Shown: positions 31,055 through 39,688, counted from the first letter of the stretch. The stretch: DNA of 47,186 nt from an uncultured Acidimicrobiaceae bacterium (GCA_947259095.1 CAMYLA010000028.1:1-47186), one strand, 5' to 3'. Numbers and translations are program-made. Notes: generated by a model from the letters alone, not told the origin.

Positions 31055-31597
31055 TCAGTCCCTCCGGGCCACCACGACGGCCCCGATCAGTGCGGCCAGC
31101 AGCAGCACCGACAATGCCTCGAACGGCACGATGTAGGTACTGAAGATCTCGTCCGAGACCTGCTGGGTGTTTTGTGGTACCTGCTCCGCCGGCAGCTTCT
31201 GGGTGTCGAACGCCTCCCAGATCGAGTACGACATGACCGCCAGCATCCCGGCCGCGACCAGGGCACCGATCCACCGCTGCTCATGGTCGAGGTCTTCCTC
31301 AGTGCCCAGTTTGGCCCTGGTCAACATCACACCGAACAGCAACAGCACCATGATGGCGCCGAGATACACCAGGATCTGAGTGACCGCGGCGAACTCCGCA
31401 CCGAGGATCACGTAGGTGCCGGCCACCGCGGCCAGGACCACCAGGAGATACAGCGCAGCGTGGACCACGTTGGCCGTGCTCACCATCTTGAGGGCGGACA
31501 GGATCGCCACCGCGGCCATCACGTAGAAGAACCCGTTGACGATCCACTCGCCGGTACTGGTGAGCGCGGTGGTGTCCTGTGCCAGGAGCTGGATCAC
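31055..31597 (-). CDS. nuoJ: NADH-quinone oxidoreductase subunit J
   Basis: The 180-aa protein has about five membrane helices, with [29 protein letters not shown] and [21 protein letters not shown] (the Q-lVY-GAimVL-LF-iML motif), which mark NuoJ. The start is GTG 31597, sharing four bases (GTGA) with the nuoI stop; no ATG lies nearby in frame. Its stop is 4 bp before nuoK. Confidence 0.94.
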   Translation of the reverse strand: MIQLLAQDTTALTSTGEWIVNGFFYVMAAVAILSALKMVSTANVVHAALYLLVVLAAVAGTYVILGAEFAAVTQILVYLGAIMVLLLFGVMLTRAKLGTEEDLDHEQRWIGALVAAGMLAVMSYSIWEAFDTQKLPAEQVPQNTQQVSDEIFSTYIVPFEALSVLLLAALIGAVVVARRD

Positions 31598-32097
31598 GGC
31601 CGGGGCACCTTCTTGGCCTTGACCTCGGCACCGGACTCGTACGGCTCGAAGTCGGGGACGGTCTCCATCCACTGGCCGAGACGGGTCTTGTCGTGGAGGA
31701 GGTCGGCGATCTTGGGCTCGGAGTACTCGTAGTCGGGGCTCCAGAAGAGGGCCTCGAACGGGCAGACCTCGACACAGATCCCGCAGTACATGCACAGGCC
31801 GTAGTCGATGTCGAAACGGTCCAGCTTGTTGACCGACCGCGGGTTGCCGCCGGCCCGCCTCGGCGGGGCCAGCGTCTTGTGACCCTCGATGTAGATGCAC
31901 CAGTCCGGGCACTCCCGGGAGCACAACATGCAGGCGGTGCAGTTCTCCTCGTGGAGCGCGATGACCCCCCGGGACCGAGGTGCCGGGTCCTCCTTGACGT
32001 GCGGGTATTGCACGGTGTCTGCGCCCTGGGTGACCGTTTTGGCGATCTCCTTGAACGTGACGCCGAGACCCTTGACCAGACCTGGTAACTGAGGCAT
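31594..32097 (-). CDS. nuoI: NADH-quinone oxidoreductase subunit I (two 4Fe-4S clusters)
   Basis: The 167-aa protein carries two ferredoxin-type motifs, [14 protein letters not shown] and [13 protein letters not shown], each CxxCxxCxxxCP, which bind the N6a and N6b clusters that pass electrons to NuoB. It ends with a charged tail ([10 protein letters not shown]). The start is given as ATG 32097; GTG two codons upstream is possible, and AAGGTGGTG serves either. A 73-bp spacer separates it from nuoH. With nuoG absent from this locus, NuoI would be the entry point of electrons to the connecting module. Confidence 0.94.
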   Translation of the reverse strand: MPQLPGLVKGLGVTFKEIAKTVTQGADTVQYPHVKEDPAPRSRGVIALHEENCTACMLCSRECPDWCIYIEGHKTLAPPRRAGGNPRSVNKLDRFDIDYGLCMYCGICVEVCPFEALFWSPDYEYSEPKIADLLHDKTRLGQWMETVPDFEPYESGAEVKAKKVPRP

Positions 32098-32170
32098 TAG
32101 CACACCACCTTGGGTAGATCCCGGTTCCTGGCAATGTCGGCCGTGGCCGGCGGCCTGGGGAGCGCCATCG

Positions 32171-33238
32171 CTAGAACACCACCTTGAGCAGACCGGTGAT
32201 CGTGATGTTGACCAGGGAGAGGGGAATGAGGAACTTCCAGGCGAACGTCTGCAGCTGGTCTTCCCGGAACCGGGGGTAGGTGAACCGGACCCAGTAGATG
32301 ACGAACGTCAGCACCAGCATCTTGGTGACCATCACCAGAGGTCCGAGCAGGTTCATCCAGTTCGAGACCTCGCCGGCGCCACCGCCGGGAAGTGCATCCA
32401 TCAGGAACGGCGGGATGGCCCAGCCGCCGAGGAACAGGGTGGCGGCCAGGAAGGCGAAGATATTGGCGGTGGCGAACTCGCCGATGAAGAACATCAGGAA
32501 CCGGAAGCCGCTGTACTCGGTCATGTAGCCCGAAACCAGCTCCGACTCTGCGATCGGCATGTCGAATGGCACCTGGGTCAACTCGGCCTGGACTGCGACC
32601 ATGAAGATGAAGAAGCCGAAGATCTGGGTGATGATGAACGGGTTGCCGATGGCGCCCCAGCCGAAGATCTGGCCGTCGACCTGGGCCATGACGATGCCCT
32701 GCATGTTGAGGGTTCCGGCCTGGATGACGACACCGACCACCGCCAGCACCAGCGGCAACTCGTAGGCGATCAACTGGCCGGCGGCCCGCAGACCACCGAG
32801 CAGCGAATACTTGCTGGCGCTGGCCCAACCGGCCATGAGGATGCCGATGACCGATATCGACGAGACCGCCAGGGCGAAGAAGATGCCGGTGTCGAAGTTG
32901 ACGAAGGCGGCATCCGGGCCGAACGGCACGACCAGCACCAACAGGAAGGTGCTGAGCAGCACCACATAGGGCGCGGCCTTGAAGACGAAGAAGTCGGCCT
33001 TGGCCGGGATGATGTCTTCTTTCTGGGCGTTCTTGCCGAGCTCGGCCACCAGCTGCAGGGTGCCGTAGGGGCCGGCCTCCATCGGGCCGAGCCGGCTCTG
33101 CATGAAGCTGACCATCTTGAACAGGTACAGATAGACGGTTGCGCCGGCCGGGATCAGCACCGCAACGAAGGCCATCAACAACTTGAAGCCAGTGGTCTGC
33201 CAGTAGGCGAAGTCCGCCGCCAGGGTGGTGGCCATCAT
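32171..33238 (-). CDS. nuoH: NADH-quinone oxidoreductase subunit H
   Basis: The 355-aa membrane protein forms the quinone-chamber base of complex I. It has [20 protein letters not shown] (the R-GPN-GP-G-LQ motif, here with Met-Glu in place of Asn), [60 protein letters not shown] and [20 protein letters not shown], all characteristic. The start is ATG 33238 (or the next ATG at 33235) after GGGAGGG. In 14-gene operons nuoG precedes nuoH; here nuoD does. Confidence 0.95.
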   Translation of the reverse strand: MMATTLAADFAYWQTTGFKLLMAFVAVLIPAGATVYLYLFKMVSFMQSRLGPMEAGPYGTLQLVAELGKNAQKEDIIPAKADFFVFKAAPYVVLLSTFLLVLVVPFGPDAAFVNFDTGIFFALAVSSISVIGILMAGWASASKYSLLGGLRAAGQLIAYELPLVLAVVGVVIQAGTLNMQGIVMAQVDGQIFGWGAIGNPFIITQIFGFFIFMVAVQAELTQVPFDMPIAESELVSGYMTEYSGFRFLMFFIGEFATANIFAFLAATLFLGGWAIPPFLMDALPGGGAGEVSNWMNLLGPLVMVTKMLVLTFVIYWVRFTYPRFREDQLQTFAWKFLIPLSLVNITITGLLKVVF

Positions 33239-33286
33239 CGGCAAACCCTCCCGGACCGCGACACCACAGCACGAAGCCACAACCTG

Positions 33287-33350
33287 GAGTTTCGCCTACG
33301 GCGAAACTCGGGAGGACCGTGAGCGAAGGGACCGTGAGCGGAGCGATCCA
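33287..33350. repeat. REP-like hairpin element between nuoD and nuoH
   Basis: GAGTTTCGCC (33287-33296) pairs perfectly with GGCGAAACTC (33300-33309) over a 3-nt loop. A tail follows in which GGACCGTGAGCG occurs twice (from about 33313 and 33328), then GAGCGATCC, running to the nuoD stop. A related hairpin with a similar GAGCG-AGCGA tail lies between nuoC and nuoD. It occupies the place of nuoEFG. Confidence 0.6.
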
Positions 33351-34523
33351 TCATCGGTCGATGTCTCCCAGGATGAAGTACAGCGAGGCCAGGATGGTGA
33401 CCACGTCGGGGACATAGGTGCCCTTGAGCAGCCACGGGGTTATCGACATGTTGGAGAAGCTGGCCGATCGGATCTTGACCCTGAACGGCTCCAGGCCGCC
33501 CTGGCTGATCACGTAGTAGCCCATCTCCCCCAGCGGATTCTCGGTGGCCACGTAGGCCTCGCCGGGTGGCACCTTGATGATCCGCGGCACCTTGGCCATG
33601 ATCGGGCCGGAGGGGATGCCGTCGAGCAGTTGGTCGACGATGTTGCACGCCTCCCGAACTTCCTGGAGCCGCACCCAGTAGCGGGCGAACGAGTCGCCGT
33701 CGGGGTGGGTCCAGACCTTCCAGTCGACCTGGTCGTGGACGAGGCCGACCGGGTTGTCCCGGCGGAGATCCCAATCCACGCCGGACGCCCGAACGTTGGC
33801 CCCCGACAGCCCGTAGGAAAGGGCGACGTCGGCCGGGATCACCCCGATACCCCGGGTTCGGGCCTCGAAGATCTCGTTGCCGACCAGCAGATCTTCCATT
33901 TCATCGCAGAAGTCCCGGATCTCTCCGAGAGCCGATTTGGTATCGGCGATCCAGCCGGCAGGCAGATCGTCCTTGATCCCGCCGATCCGGTCGAAGTTGG
34001 GGTGGAAACGACCGCCGGTCGCGGCCTCGATCTGGTTGAGGATGTACTCGCGGTCCCGGAAGGCGTAGAACACCGGGGTGACCGCTCCGAGCTGGACACC
34101 CATATCGCCGAGGAACAGCGTGACGTTGGCGATTCTGGCCAGCTCGAACAGGATCGTGCGGATCCACTGGGCTCGGGGTGGGGCCTCGATCTCCATGAGC
34201 TGCTCGGCGGCGAGGATGAACGGCACCTCGTTGGCGAAGCTGCCGAGCCAGTCGATCCGATTGATCAGGGTGGTGACCTGGGGATAGGTACGGACCTCGG
34301 CCAGCTTCTCGTAGCCGCGGTGCATGTAGCCCATGATCGGATCGGCGTTGACCACCTGCTCGCCGTCGAGTTGCAGCACAATCCGAAGCGTGCCGTGGGT
34401 TGCCGGGTGCTGGGGCCCGATGTTGAGGGTCATGCCCTCCGCTTCGAGCTCGACGTTCACCCTGGCGTCGGCCGCCTGGGCGGCGATGTAGGCCATCTGG
34501 CGGCGGTCGTTGATTGCGGTCAT
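33351..34523 (-). CDS. nuoD: NADH-quinone oxidoreductase subunit D
   Basis: The 390-aa 49-kDa-type subunit has NIGPQHPATHGTLRIV (His39 and His43), YMHRGYEKLAEVRTY with the quinone-binding Tyr71, RIDWLGSFANEVPF, ARIANVTLFLGDMGVQLGA and an end LASLYFILGDIDR, as expected for the quinone-site subunit. Arg69 of the MHRG motif is near or at the arginine that NDUFAF7 methylates in the mitochondrial homologue, and a gene of that family closes this operon. It is a separate protein, not fused to NuoC as in E. coli. Confidence 0.96.
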   Translation of the reverse strand: MTAINDRRQMAYIAAQAADARVNVELEAEGMTLNIGPQHPATHGTLRIVLQLDGEQVVNADPIMGYMHRGYEKLAEVRTYPQVTTLINRIDWLGSFANEVPFILAAEQLMEIEAPPRAQWIRTILFELARIANVTLFLGDMGVQLGAVTPVFYAFRDREYILNQIEAATGGRFHPNFDRIGGIKDDLPAGWIADTKSALGEIRDFCDEMEDLLVGNEIFEARTRGIGVIPADVALSYGLSGANVRASGVDWDLRRDNPVGLVHDQVDWKVWTHPDGDSFARYWVRLQEVREACNIVDQLLDGIPSGPIMAKVPRIIKVPPGEAYVATENPLGEMGYYVISQGGLEPFRVKIRSASFSNMSITPWLLKGTYVPDVVTILASLYFILGDIDR

Positions 34524-34555
34524 GGCCGATCCTCGCTGCGCTCGCCACGACGCAC

Positions 34556-34574
34556 GTTTCGGCTTCGCCGAAAC
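34556..34574. repeat. hairpin of the REP-like family between nuoC and nuoD
   Basis: GTTTCGGC (34556-34563) pairs perfectly with GCCGAAAC (34567-34574) over TTC. On the minus strand it is followed by GCGAGCGCAGCGAGGATC, close to the tail of the nuoD-nuoH element but in the other orientation relative to the genes. The 97-bp spacer holds no gene. Confidence 0.55.
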
Positions 34575-34620
34575 CCGGCCGTCGAATTGACCGTGGCCGC
34601 CGGCCGTGCCGTCGTAGTGG

Positions 34621-35367
34621 TCACGACACGTCCTCGGGGTTTTCGGTTGATGCGGCCGGCGGTGCCGCCGCCGGCTCCTCGGGCTGATCGAGCTCGGGCA
34701 TGGGCTCGACGTCGACGATGCCGGGCCACGGCTTGATGATCCTTGCCATCAACGGGTAATCCTTCCGCAGCGGGTAGCCCTCAAAATCGCCTGGCAGGTA
34801 GAGCTTGCGGAGCCCGGCGTGGCCGACGAAACCGACGCCGAACATCTCGAACGCCTCCCGCTCATGCCAGGCTGCGCCGGGATAGATCTCGGTCCAGGTC
34901 GGAACCGCCAGTTCGGCATCGACGTCGGTCTTGACGTTGATACCGATCCCGGTGGCCAGACTGTAGACCCGGGCCAGAACCTGGAATCTGGCCTCGCCGC
35001 CGGCATGGGAGCCGGTGACCGCCTCCTCGAACGAGCCGGCAGCTTCGTCGGCGGCGGCGGAATCCGCCGGGTCCTCATCGACCGTCGCCTCGAGGCTGCG
35101 GCCGAACGGCGAGGGCAGCCAGTCGACGACGGAGAGCCAATCGAAGAAACGGAAACGCTGGCGATTCCGCAGGTAGTGGGCGGTCTCGGCCCAGGCTCCG
35201 TTCTCGACCCGAACCCAGATGTCGCGACCGGCGATCAGGTGATGACCGAGCACGGCATCACCGAGTTCGACGGTGACCGCCTCCAGCAGGGCGTTGCGGG
35301 CTTCATCGACCTCGACTGCCGCTTCCTCTTCGGCTGCTTCCTCGGTGGGTGCATCAGACGACGGCAA
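34621..35367 (-). CDS. nuoC: NADH-quinone oxidoreductase subunit C with acidic extensions
   Basis: The 30-kDa-type core is clear: [17 protein letters not shown] and [16 protein letters not shown] (residues 167-206). Around it are unusual acidic parts: an N-terminal [15 protein letters not shown], an insertion at about 90-127 ([20 protein letters not shown]..) and a Pro/Glu-rich tail from 221. No ATG or GTG is in frame near the front. TTG 35367, six bases after AAGGGGG, is the best start and gives 248 aa, overlapping nuoB by 14 nt; translation may be coupled. Confidence 0.9.
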   Translation of the reverse strand: MPSSDAPTEEAAEEEAAVEVDEARNALLEAVTVELGDAVLGHHLIAGRDIWVRVENGAWAETAHYLRNRQRFRFFDWLSVVDWLPSPFGRSLEATVDEDPADSAAADEAAGSFEEAVTGSHAGGEARFQVLARVYSLATGIGINVKTDVDAELAVPTWTEIYPGAAWHEREAFEMFGVGFVGHAGLRKLYLPGDFEGYPLRKDYPLMARIIKPWPGIVDVEPMPELDQPEEPAAAPPAASTENPEDVS

Positions 35368-35854
35368 GGGGATCCCCCTTCCACTTCTCGGCCATGTCTT
35401 CGTTTTGGATGATCTCCTGCAGCAGCACGATCCCCTCCAGCAATGCCTCGGGCCGAGGCGGGCAGCCGGGCACGTAGACATCGACCGGGATGATCTGATC
35501 GACACCCTTGGTGACCGAGTAGCTGTCCCAGTACGGGCCGCCGCAGTTGGCGCACGAACCCATCGAGATCACGTACTTCGGTTCTGGCATCTGTTCGTAG
35601 AGCCGACGGACCGCGGGGGCCATCTTGTCTGTCACCGTGCCGGACACGATCACCAGATCGGCCTGACGGGGGCTGGCCGGCAACGGGATGACCCCGAGCC
35701 GCATCACGTCGTAGCGGGGGGAGCCAAGGGCCGCCCCCATCTCGATCGCACAGCACGCAAGCCCCCACTGGTACGCCCAGAGCGAGTACTTGCGGCTCAT
35801 ATTGAGGAGCTTGCTCAGCCCCTTCGGCATCTTGCCGGATTCAACTAGCCCCAT
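35354..35854 (-). CDS. nuoB: NADH-quinone oxidoreductase subunit B (cluster N2)
   Basis: The 166-aa protein has the four ligands of the 4Fe-4S cluster N2: the adjacent Cys34-Cys35 in [10 protein letters not shown], Cys101 in [10 protein letters not shown] and Cys131 in [15 protein letters not shown]. Together with NuoD it forms the quinone site. The front ([20 protein letters not shown]) is short. It lies 67 bp after nuoA and overlaps nuoC by 14 nt. Confidence 0.96.
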   Translation of the reverse strand: MGLVESGKMPKGLSKLLNMSRKYSLWAYQWGLACCAIEMGAALGSPRYDVMRLGVIPLPASPRQADLVIVSGTVTDKMAPAVRRLYEQMPEPKYVISMGSCANCGGPYWDSYSVTKGVDQIIPVDVYVPGCPPRPEALLEGIVLLQEIIQNEDMAEKWKGDPLAVV

Positions 35855-35921
35855 CGGTGCCCTCTCGGATTACCCACCTCGAATGTACCGGCCGATGACT
35901 GCGGTCGATTCAATTCCCGAC

Positions 35922-36287
35922 CTAGACCCATCGCAGGACGCCCTTGCGCCAGGCGTAGGCCAGACCGAGAGCCAGGATGGAGATGAAGATCAACATCTCC
36001 ACCAAACCGAAGTAACCATACTGCTCCAGCCTGGTTGCCCACGGGAAGATGAACACCGCCTCCACATCGAACATGACGAACAGCAACGCAAATATGTAGT
36101 ACCGGATCTGACTCTGGGACCAACCCTCACCGACCGGGTCGACGCCGCTCTCGTAGTTCTCCACCTTGCCGGTGCTTGGCCGACTCGGTCGGAGCAGCGA
36201 TGCAAGGCCGAGGAAGGCGCCGACCACCCCGATCGCCAAGAGGGTGAACAGGAAGACAAGCAGGTACTCGCGAAGGAAGTCCGACAC
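35922..36287 (-). CDS. nuoA: NADH-quinone oxidoreductase subunit A
   Basis: The 121-aa, three-helix protein has the NuoA marks KVENYESGVDPVGEGWSQSQ, RYYIFALLFVMFDVEAVFIF (with the conserved Asp-Glu pair of helix 2) and PWATRLEQYGYFGLVEMLIF. The start is GTG 36287, 8 nt after a TAGAGT box; the in-frame readings upstream look non-coding. It is the first gene of the nuo operon, divergent from the thiolase at 36502. Confidence 0.93.
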   Translation of the reverse strand: MSDFLREYLLVFLFTLLAIGVVGAFLGLASLLRPSRPSTGKVENYESGVDPVGEGWSQSQIRYYIFALLFVMFDVEAVFIFPWATRLEQYGYFGLVEMLIFISILALGLAYAWRKGVLRWV

Positions 36288-36295
36288 GACCGACG

Positions 36296-36324
36296 ACTCT
36301 ACCCGGCAGTACCGCCGCGGACCA
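36296..36324 (-). promoter_or_regulatory. promoter of the nuo operon, leaderless type
   Basis: On the minus strand -35 TTGGTC (about 36320-36325), an 18-bp spacer and -10 TAGAGT (36296-36301) precede the nuoA GTG by 8 nt. No ribosome-binding site fits in the gap, so the nuo mRNA probably begins at or next to its start codon. Confidence 0.45.
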
Positions 36325-36501
36325 AGACCCGACCGTGTAACTTTCTCGTTTAGATTTGGGGCGGCGAGGCCCGATGGCGAAGCTGCCACAACGCGCCGGT
36401 GCCCGGTGGCGGCGACCGGCAGGACGCTCAAATCTGACCTGGCCGACCTTACGCGTTAGTTTTGAACCGATAACCGATCTCACAACCCCGGAGAAGCGCA
36501 C

Positions 36502-37680
36502 ATGACCCGCGAAGCAGTTTTCGCATCCTACGCCCGAACAGGCCTTGCCAAGGCCGCCCGCGGCGGTTTCAACATGACCCCGGCCATGACCATGGCGGCC
36601 CATGCCATCAGCAACGCCGTCGAGAAGGCCGGCGTCGAGCCGGGAGCGGTCGAGGATGTGGCGCTCGGGAACGGAGCCCATGGTGCGGGCAACCTCGGCC
36701 GGCTCGCCGGCTTGCTGGCCGGGCTGCCGGTCACCGCCGGAGGCAACACCATTCAGCGCCACTGCTCGTCCGGCCTGAACTCGATCGCGGTGGCGGCCAA
36801 CCACATCAAGATGGACGGTGCCGATGTCGTGGTGGCGGGCGGCGTCGAGTCGATCTCGATCCCCAGCCCCGGCATGGGGGGCGCCATCAACATGGACGAC
36901 GAGCTCACCGAGATGTACCCGGCGATCTACATGGCCATGATCGAGACCGCCGACATCGTGGCCGACCGCTACAACGTGTCTCGTGAGTACCAGGACGAGT
37001 ACTCCTACCAGTCGCAAATGCGGATGGCCGCCGCACAGGAGAACGGGCTGTTCGAGGACGAGATCGTCCCCATGGAGACCAAGATGAAGCTGGTCGACAA
37101 GGAGACCGGCGAGGAGTCGATCGTCGAGTACACCGTCGACGGCGACGAGTGCAACCGGCCAAGCACCACCCTGGAGGGCCTGGCCAAGCTCAAGCCGGTT
37201 CGTGGTGAAGGCAACTACATCACCGCCGGCAACGCCAGCCAGCTCTCAGACGGCGCCGCCGCCGTTGTGTTGATGTCGGACGAGGAAGCGGCCCGCCGAG
37301 AGATCGAGCCGATGGGGGCGTTCAAGGGTTGGGCCGTTGCCGGCTGCGAGCCCGACGAGATGGGCATCGGCCCCATCTACGCCGTGCCGAAGCTGCTCGG
37401 TCGCCACGGTCTCACCGTCGACGACATCGACATCTGGGAGCTGAACGAGGCATTCGCCAGCCAGTGCCTCTACTCCCGTGATCAACTGGGCATCGATCCC
37501 GAGAAGTACAACGTCAACGGTGGCTCGATCGCCATCGGCCACCCGTTCGGGATGACCGGCACCCGCTGCGCCGGCCACATCCTCCAGGAGGGGAAGCGCC
37601 GGGGCGCTCGCTGGGGTGTGGTGACGATGTGCATCGGCGGCGGCCAGGGCGCAGCCGGCCTGATCGAGATCTACAGCTGA
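36502..37680 (+). CDS. acetyl-CoA C-acyltransferase (degradative-type thiolase)
   Basis: The 392-aa protein has all thiolase catalytic parts: nucleophile Cys88 in IQRHCSSGLNS, WELNEAFASQ, His347 in AIGHPFGMTGTR and Cys377 in TMCIGGGQGA. It should cleave 3-ketoacyl-CoA or condense acetyl-CoA in fatty-acid or similar metabolism. The start ATG 36502 follows CCCGGAGAAGC. It differs from the thiolase-fold protein at 13-14 kb, which lacks these residues. It is a single-gene unit with a strong terminator after it. Confidence 0.94.
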   Translation: MTREAVFASYARTGLAKAARGGFNMTPAMTMAAHAISNAVEKAGVEPGAVEDVALGNGAHGAGNLGRLAGLLAGLPVTAGGNTIQRHCSSGLNSIAVAANHIKMDGADVVVAGGVESISIPSPGMGGAINMDDELTEMYPAIYMAMIETADIVADRYNVSREYQDEYSYQSQMRMAAAQENGLFEDEIVPMETKMKLVDKETGEESIVEYTVDGDECNRPSTTLEGLAKLKPVRGEGNYITAGNASQLSDGAAAVVLMSDEEAARREIEPMGAFKGWAVAGCEPDEMGIGPIYAVPKLLGRHGLTVDDIDIWELNEAFASQCLYSRDQLGIDPEKYNVNGGSIAIGHPFGMTGTRCAGHILQEGKRRGARWGVVTMCIGGGQGAAGLIEIYS

Positions 37681-37723
37681 TCCGAGTCGTTTCGTCGGCA
37701 ACTCCAATCACAGGGACAGGGTG

Positions 37724-37760
37724 AAGGGTCGGGCCGCCTTCGGGCGGGCCGGCCCTTTCC
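37724..37760 (+). terminator. rho-independent-type terminator after the thiolase gene
   Basis: AAGGGTCGGGCCGCC (37724-37738) pairs with GGCGGGCCGGCCCTT (37741-37756) with two small mismatches around a TTCG loop; CCCTTTCC follows. It is the best terminator in the window and lies 44 bp after the thiolase stop. Confidence 0.7.
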
Positions 37761-37796
37761 GCTTCCAATTCGGCCACGCCGACCGCTGTAGAACCC

Positions 37797-37802
37797 TATG
37801 GT
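37797..37802 (+). promoter_or_regulatory. candidate -10 box for the truncated nucleotidyltransferase/SDR unit
   Basis: TATGGT ends 5 nt before ATG 37808 with no ribosome-binding site between. It follows the thiolase terminator and so would serve the next transcription unit. Confidence 0.4.
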
Positions 37803-37807
37803 TGACC

Positions 37808-38110
37808 ATGGCCGCCAAGCCGGACGCCGTCGACACCGCACGCCGTTTCGTCGGGCGCCGCCATCCCACCGCCAAGGCGGCGTTCCTCGGCGGGTCGGTG
37901 ATGCGAGGAGAAGGGACCTGGACATCCGACCTCGATCTGGTGATCGTGGACAACTCGCCACCCGGGCGGCCGTCCACGAGCCGATGCGACGACTCGGTCA
38001 GAGCCGGTGGCCGCGGCGCCACCGGGCCGGCGACAGACGGGCCGGGTAGTGTCGGAGCAGCAGCGGTCAACGGCGGGACCCAAGGCAACGGAAAGGCCCG
38101 GGCACAATGA
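37808..38110 (+). pseudogene. truncated nucleotidyltransferase-domain gene, still open and overlapping the SDR start
   Basis: The 100-aa ORF begins MAAKPDAVDTARRFVGRRHP and continues AAFLGGSVMRGEGTWTSDLD, LVIVD: the GGS..RG..T..SDLDLvIv signature of the polymerase-beta-type nucleotidyltransferase fold, with both metal Asp residues. After residue 53 the sequence turns into Gly/Arg/Ala-rich text with no fold, so the remaining strand with the third Asp is missing. Its stop overlaps the SDR start in ATGA (38107-38110), so the remnant may now serve as a coupled leader ORF. The 53-residue match is firm; whether the product is made is unknown. Confidence 0.6.
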
Positions 38111-38928
38111 CGGAGATAGCGGTATCGGTGGCTCATCGGCTGGAAGGCCGGGTGGCGATCGTGGTCGGTGGTGGCCAGACCCCGGGGGAGACGATCGGCA
38201 ACGGCAGGGCCACTGCGATCCTGCTGGCCCGAGCCGGTGCAACGGTCATGGTGGCCGACCGCGACGAGTCGTTGGCGATGGAGACGGTCGAGGCCATCAT
38301 CGCCGAGGGAGGCCGGGCCGATGCCGCCCGGTTGGAGGTCACCGACGACGAGCAGCACCGGGCGCTGGTGGCGCGGGTGGTGGCCGAGCACGGCAGGCTG
38401 GACATCCTGCACAACAACGTGGGGGTCAGCATCGCCGGCGGTGACGCCGACGCCCTCGAGCTCGATCCGGACACCTTCGATCACCTGTGGCAGGTCAACC
38501 TGAAGGGGATGTGGCTGGCGGCCCGCCACGCCATCCCGGTGATGCGGGAGCAGGGCTCCGGTTCGGTGGTCAACATCTCCTCGATGGCCGCCAAGCTGGC
38601 CTACCCCCTGGTCGGCTACAAGACGACGAAGGTGGCGATGCTGGGACTGACCGAGAACCTGGCCCTGACCAATGCCGCCAACGGCATCCGGGTCAACGCC
38701 ATCCTCCCCGGGTTGATGAACACACCGATGGCCATCGAGGCCCGAGTCTCCCAGGGCACACCCCGCGACGAGGTGGTGGCAAAACGGGATCGGCGGGTCC
38801 CTCTCGGCCGCAAGATGGGGAGCGGCTGGGATGTGGCCCATGCCGCGCTCTTCCTGCACAGCGACGAGGCCCGATTCATCACCGGGATCGCCCTGCCGGT
38901 CGACGGCGGCCAGGGTCTGACCGGCTGA
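38107..38928 (+). CDS. short-chain dehydrogenase/reductase (SDR)
   Basis: The 273-aa protein is a classical SDR: DILHNNVG (the NNAG motif, Asn103), the catalytic Ser158 in NISSMAAK, Tyr171 and Lys175 in GYKTTK, and NAILPGLMNTPM after it, closing with ALPVDGGQGLTG. The cofactor loop is unusual: GGGQTPGETIGNG (21-33) in place of TGxxxGIG, longer by several residues. Asp51 after the second strand suggests NAD rather than NADP. It is co-transcribed with the truncated gene before it (4-nt overlap) and a nitroreductase 68 bp later. The substrate is unknown. Confidence 0.9.
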   Translation: MTEIAVSVAHRLEGRVAIVVGGGQTPGETIGNGRATAILLARAGATVMVADRDESLAMETVEAIIAEGGRADAARLEVTDDEQHRALVARVVAEHGRLDILHNNVGVSIAGGDADALELDPDTFDHLWQVNLKGMWLAARHAIPVMREQGSGSVVNISSMAAKLAYPLVGYKTTKVAMLGLTENLALTNAANGIRVNAILPGLMNTPMAIEARVSQGTPRDEVVAKRDRRVPLGRKMGSGWDVAHAALFLHSDEARFITGIALPVDGGQGLTG

Positions 38929-38996
38929 CGATCGAGGACGGATCCGGCCCGGCCCGCATGGCGCCGTTGCCGCCCATCACGAACAAAGGAGATCCA

Positions 38997-39641
38997 ATGA
39001 CCGAATCGACCGTGGGGACGCCAGACCCGGGGCTGTTCGAGGTGATGTACAGCTGCAGGGCCATGCGGCGGCTCGACACCCGTCCGGTAGCCGAGGAGCT
39101 GCTGGTCAAACTGATCGACGCCGCCAACCAGGCCGCCAGCGGCGGGAACCGGCAACGGGGCCGTTGGATCGTGGTCCGGGATCCGGCCCGGAAAAAGGCG
39201 ATCGCCGAGCTCAACCACGCCGTCAGCGCCGACTTTGTCCGAGCCAGGATCGAGCGGGAGGAACAGCTCCCCCATCACGATGCCTCCACCCGATCCCGGA
39301 TGCTCGACGCGGTGTTGTACCTGGCCGAGCACATGCACAGCTACCCGGCGCTGATCGTGGCCTGCCTCGAGTTCGATGAGCGGCCCGACGACATCGCAGC
39401 CGGCGGCGGCTCGATCTGGCCCGGTGTCCAGAACCTGCTGCTGGCGGCCAGGGCCCTCGGTCTCGGTGCGGTACCCACCACCTACGCCATCAACCGCCGG
39501 GAGGAATTCGAGGCCATCATCGGACTTCCGGAGACGATGGCGGCCTACACGCTGATCCCGGTGGGCTGGCCCCTGGGAAGGTTCGGCCCGGTCACCAGGC
39601 GCCGGACGTCGGAGATCATGCGCTTCGATCACTGGGCCTGA
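38997..39641 (+). CDS. nitroreductase-family flavoprotein
   Basis: The 214-aa protein has the family layout: FEVMYSCRAMRRLDTRPVAEELL at the front (the FMN-binding R-S-R-RR--D type motif), AANQAASGGNRQRGRWIVVR, and AAGGGSIWPGVQNLLLAARALGLGAVPTTY towards the end. It should bind FMN and reduce nitro, quinone or other electron-poor groups with NAD(P)H. ATG 38997 follows AAAGGAGATCC, an ideal ribosome-binding site. It lies in the same direction as the SDR and is convergent with the anti-sigma-like gene. Confidence 0.88.
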   Translation: MTESTVGTPDPGLFEVMYSCRAMRRLDTRPVAEELLVKLIDAANQAASGGNRQRGRWIVVRDPARKKAIAELNHAVSADFVRARIEREEQLPHHDASTRSRMLDAVLYLAEHMHSYPALIVACLEFDERPDDIAAGGGSIWPGVQNLLLAARALGLGAVPTTYAINRREEFEAIIGLPETMAAYTLIPVGWPLGRFGPVTRRRTSEIMRFDHWA

Positions 39642-39649
39642 ACCCGTCG

Positions 39650-39688
39650 GCGCCCCAGCCGGGAGCCGGGGGGATCCCGGTGGGGCGC
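39650..39688. terminator. strong bidirectional hairpin between nitroreductase and the anti-sigma-like gene
   Basis: GCGCCCCA (39650-39657) pairs with TGGGGCGC (39681-39688); inside it CCGGGA pairs with TCCCGG. The two genes converge here, 9 bp and 72 bp away. There is no T-run. Confidence 0.55.
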
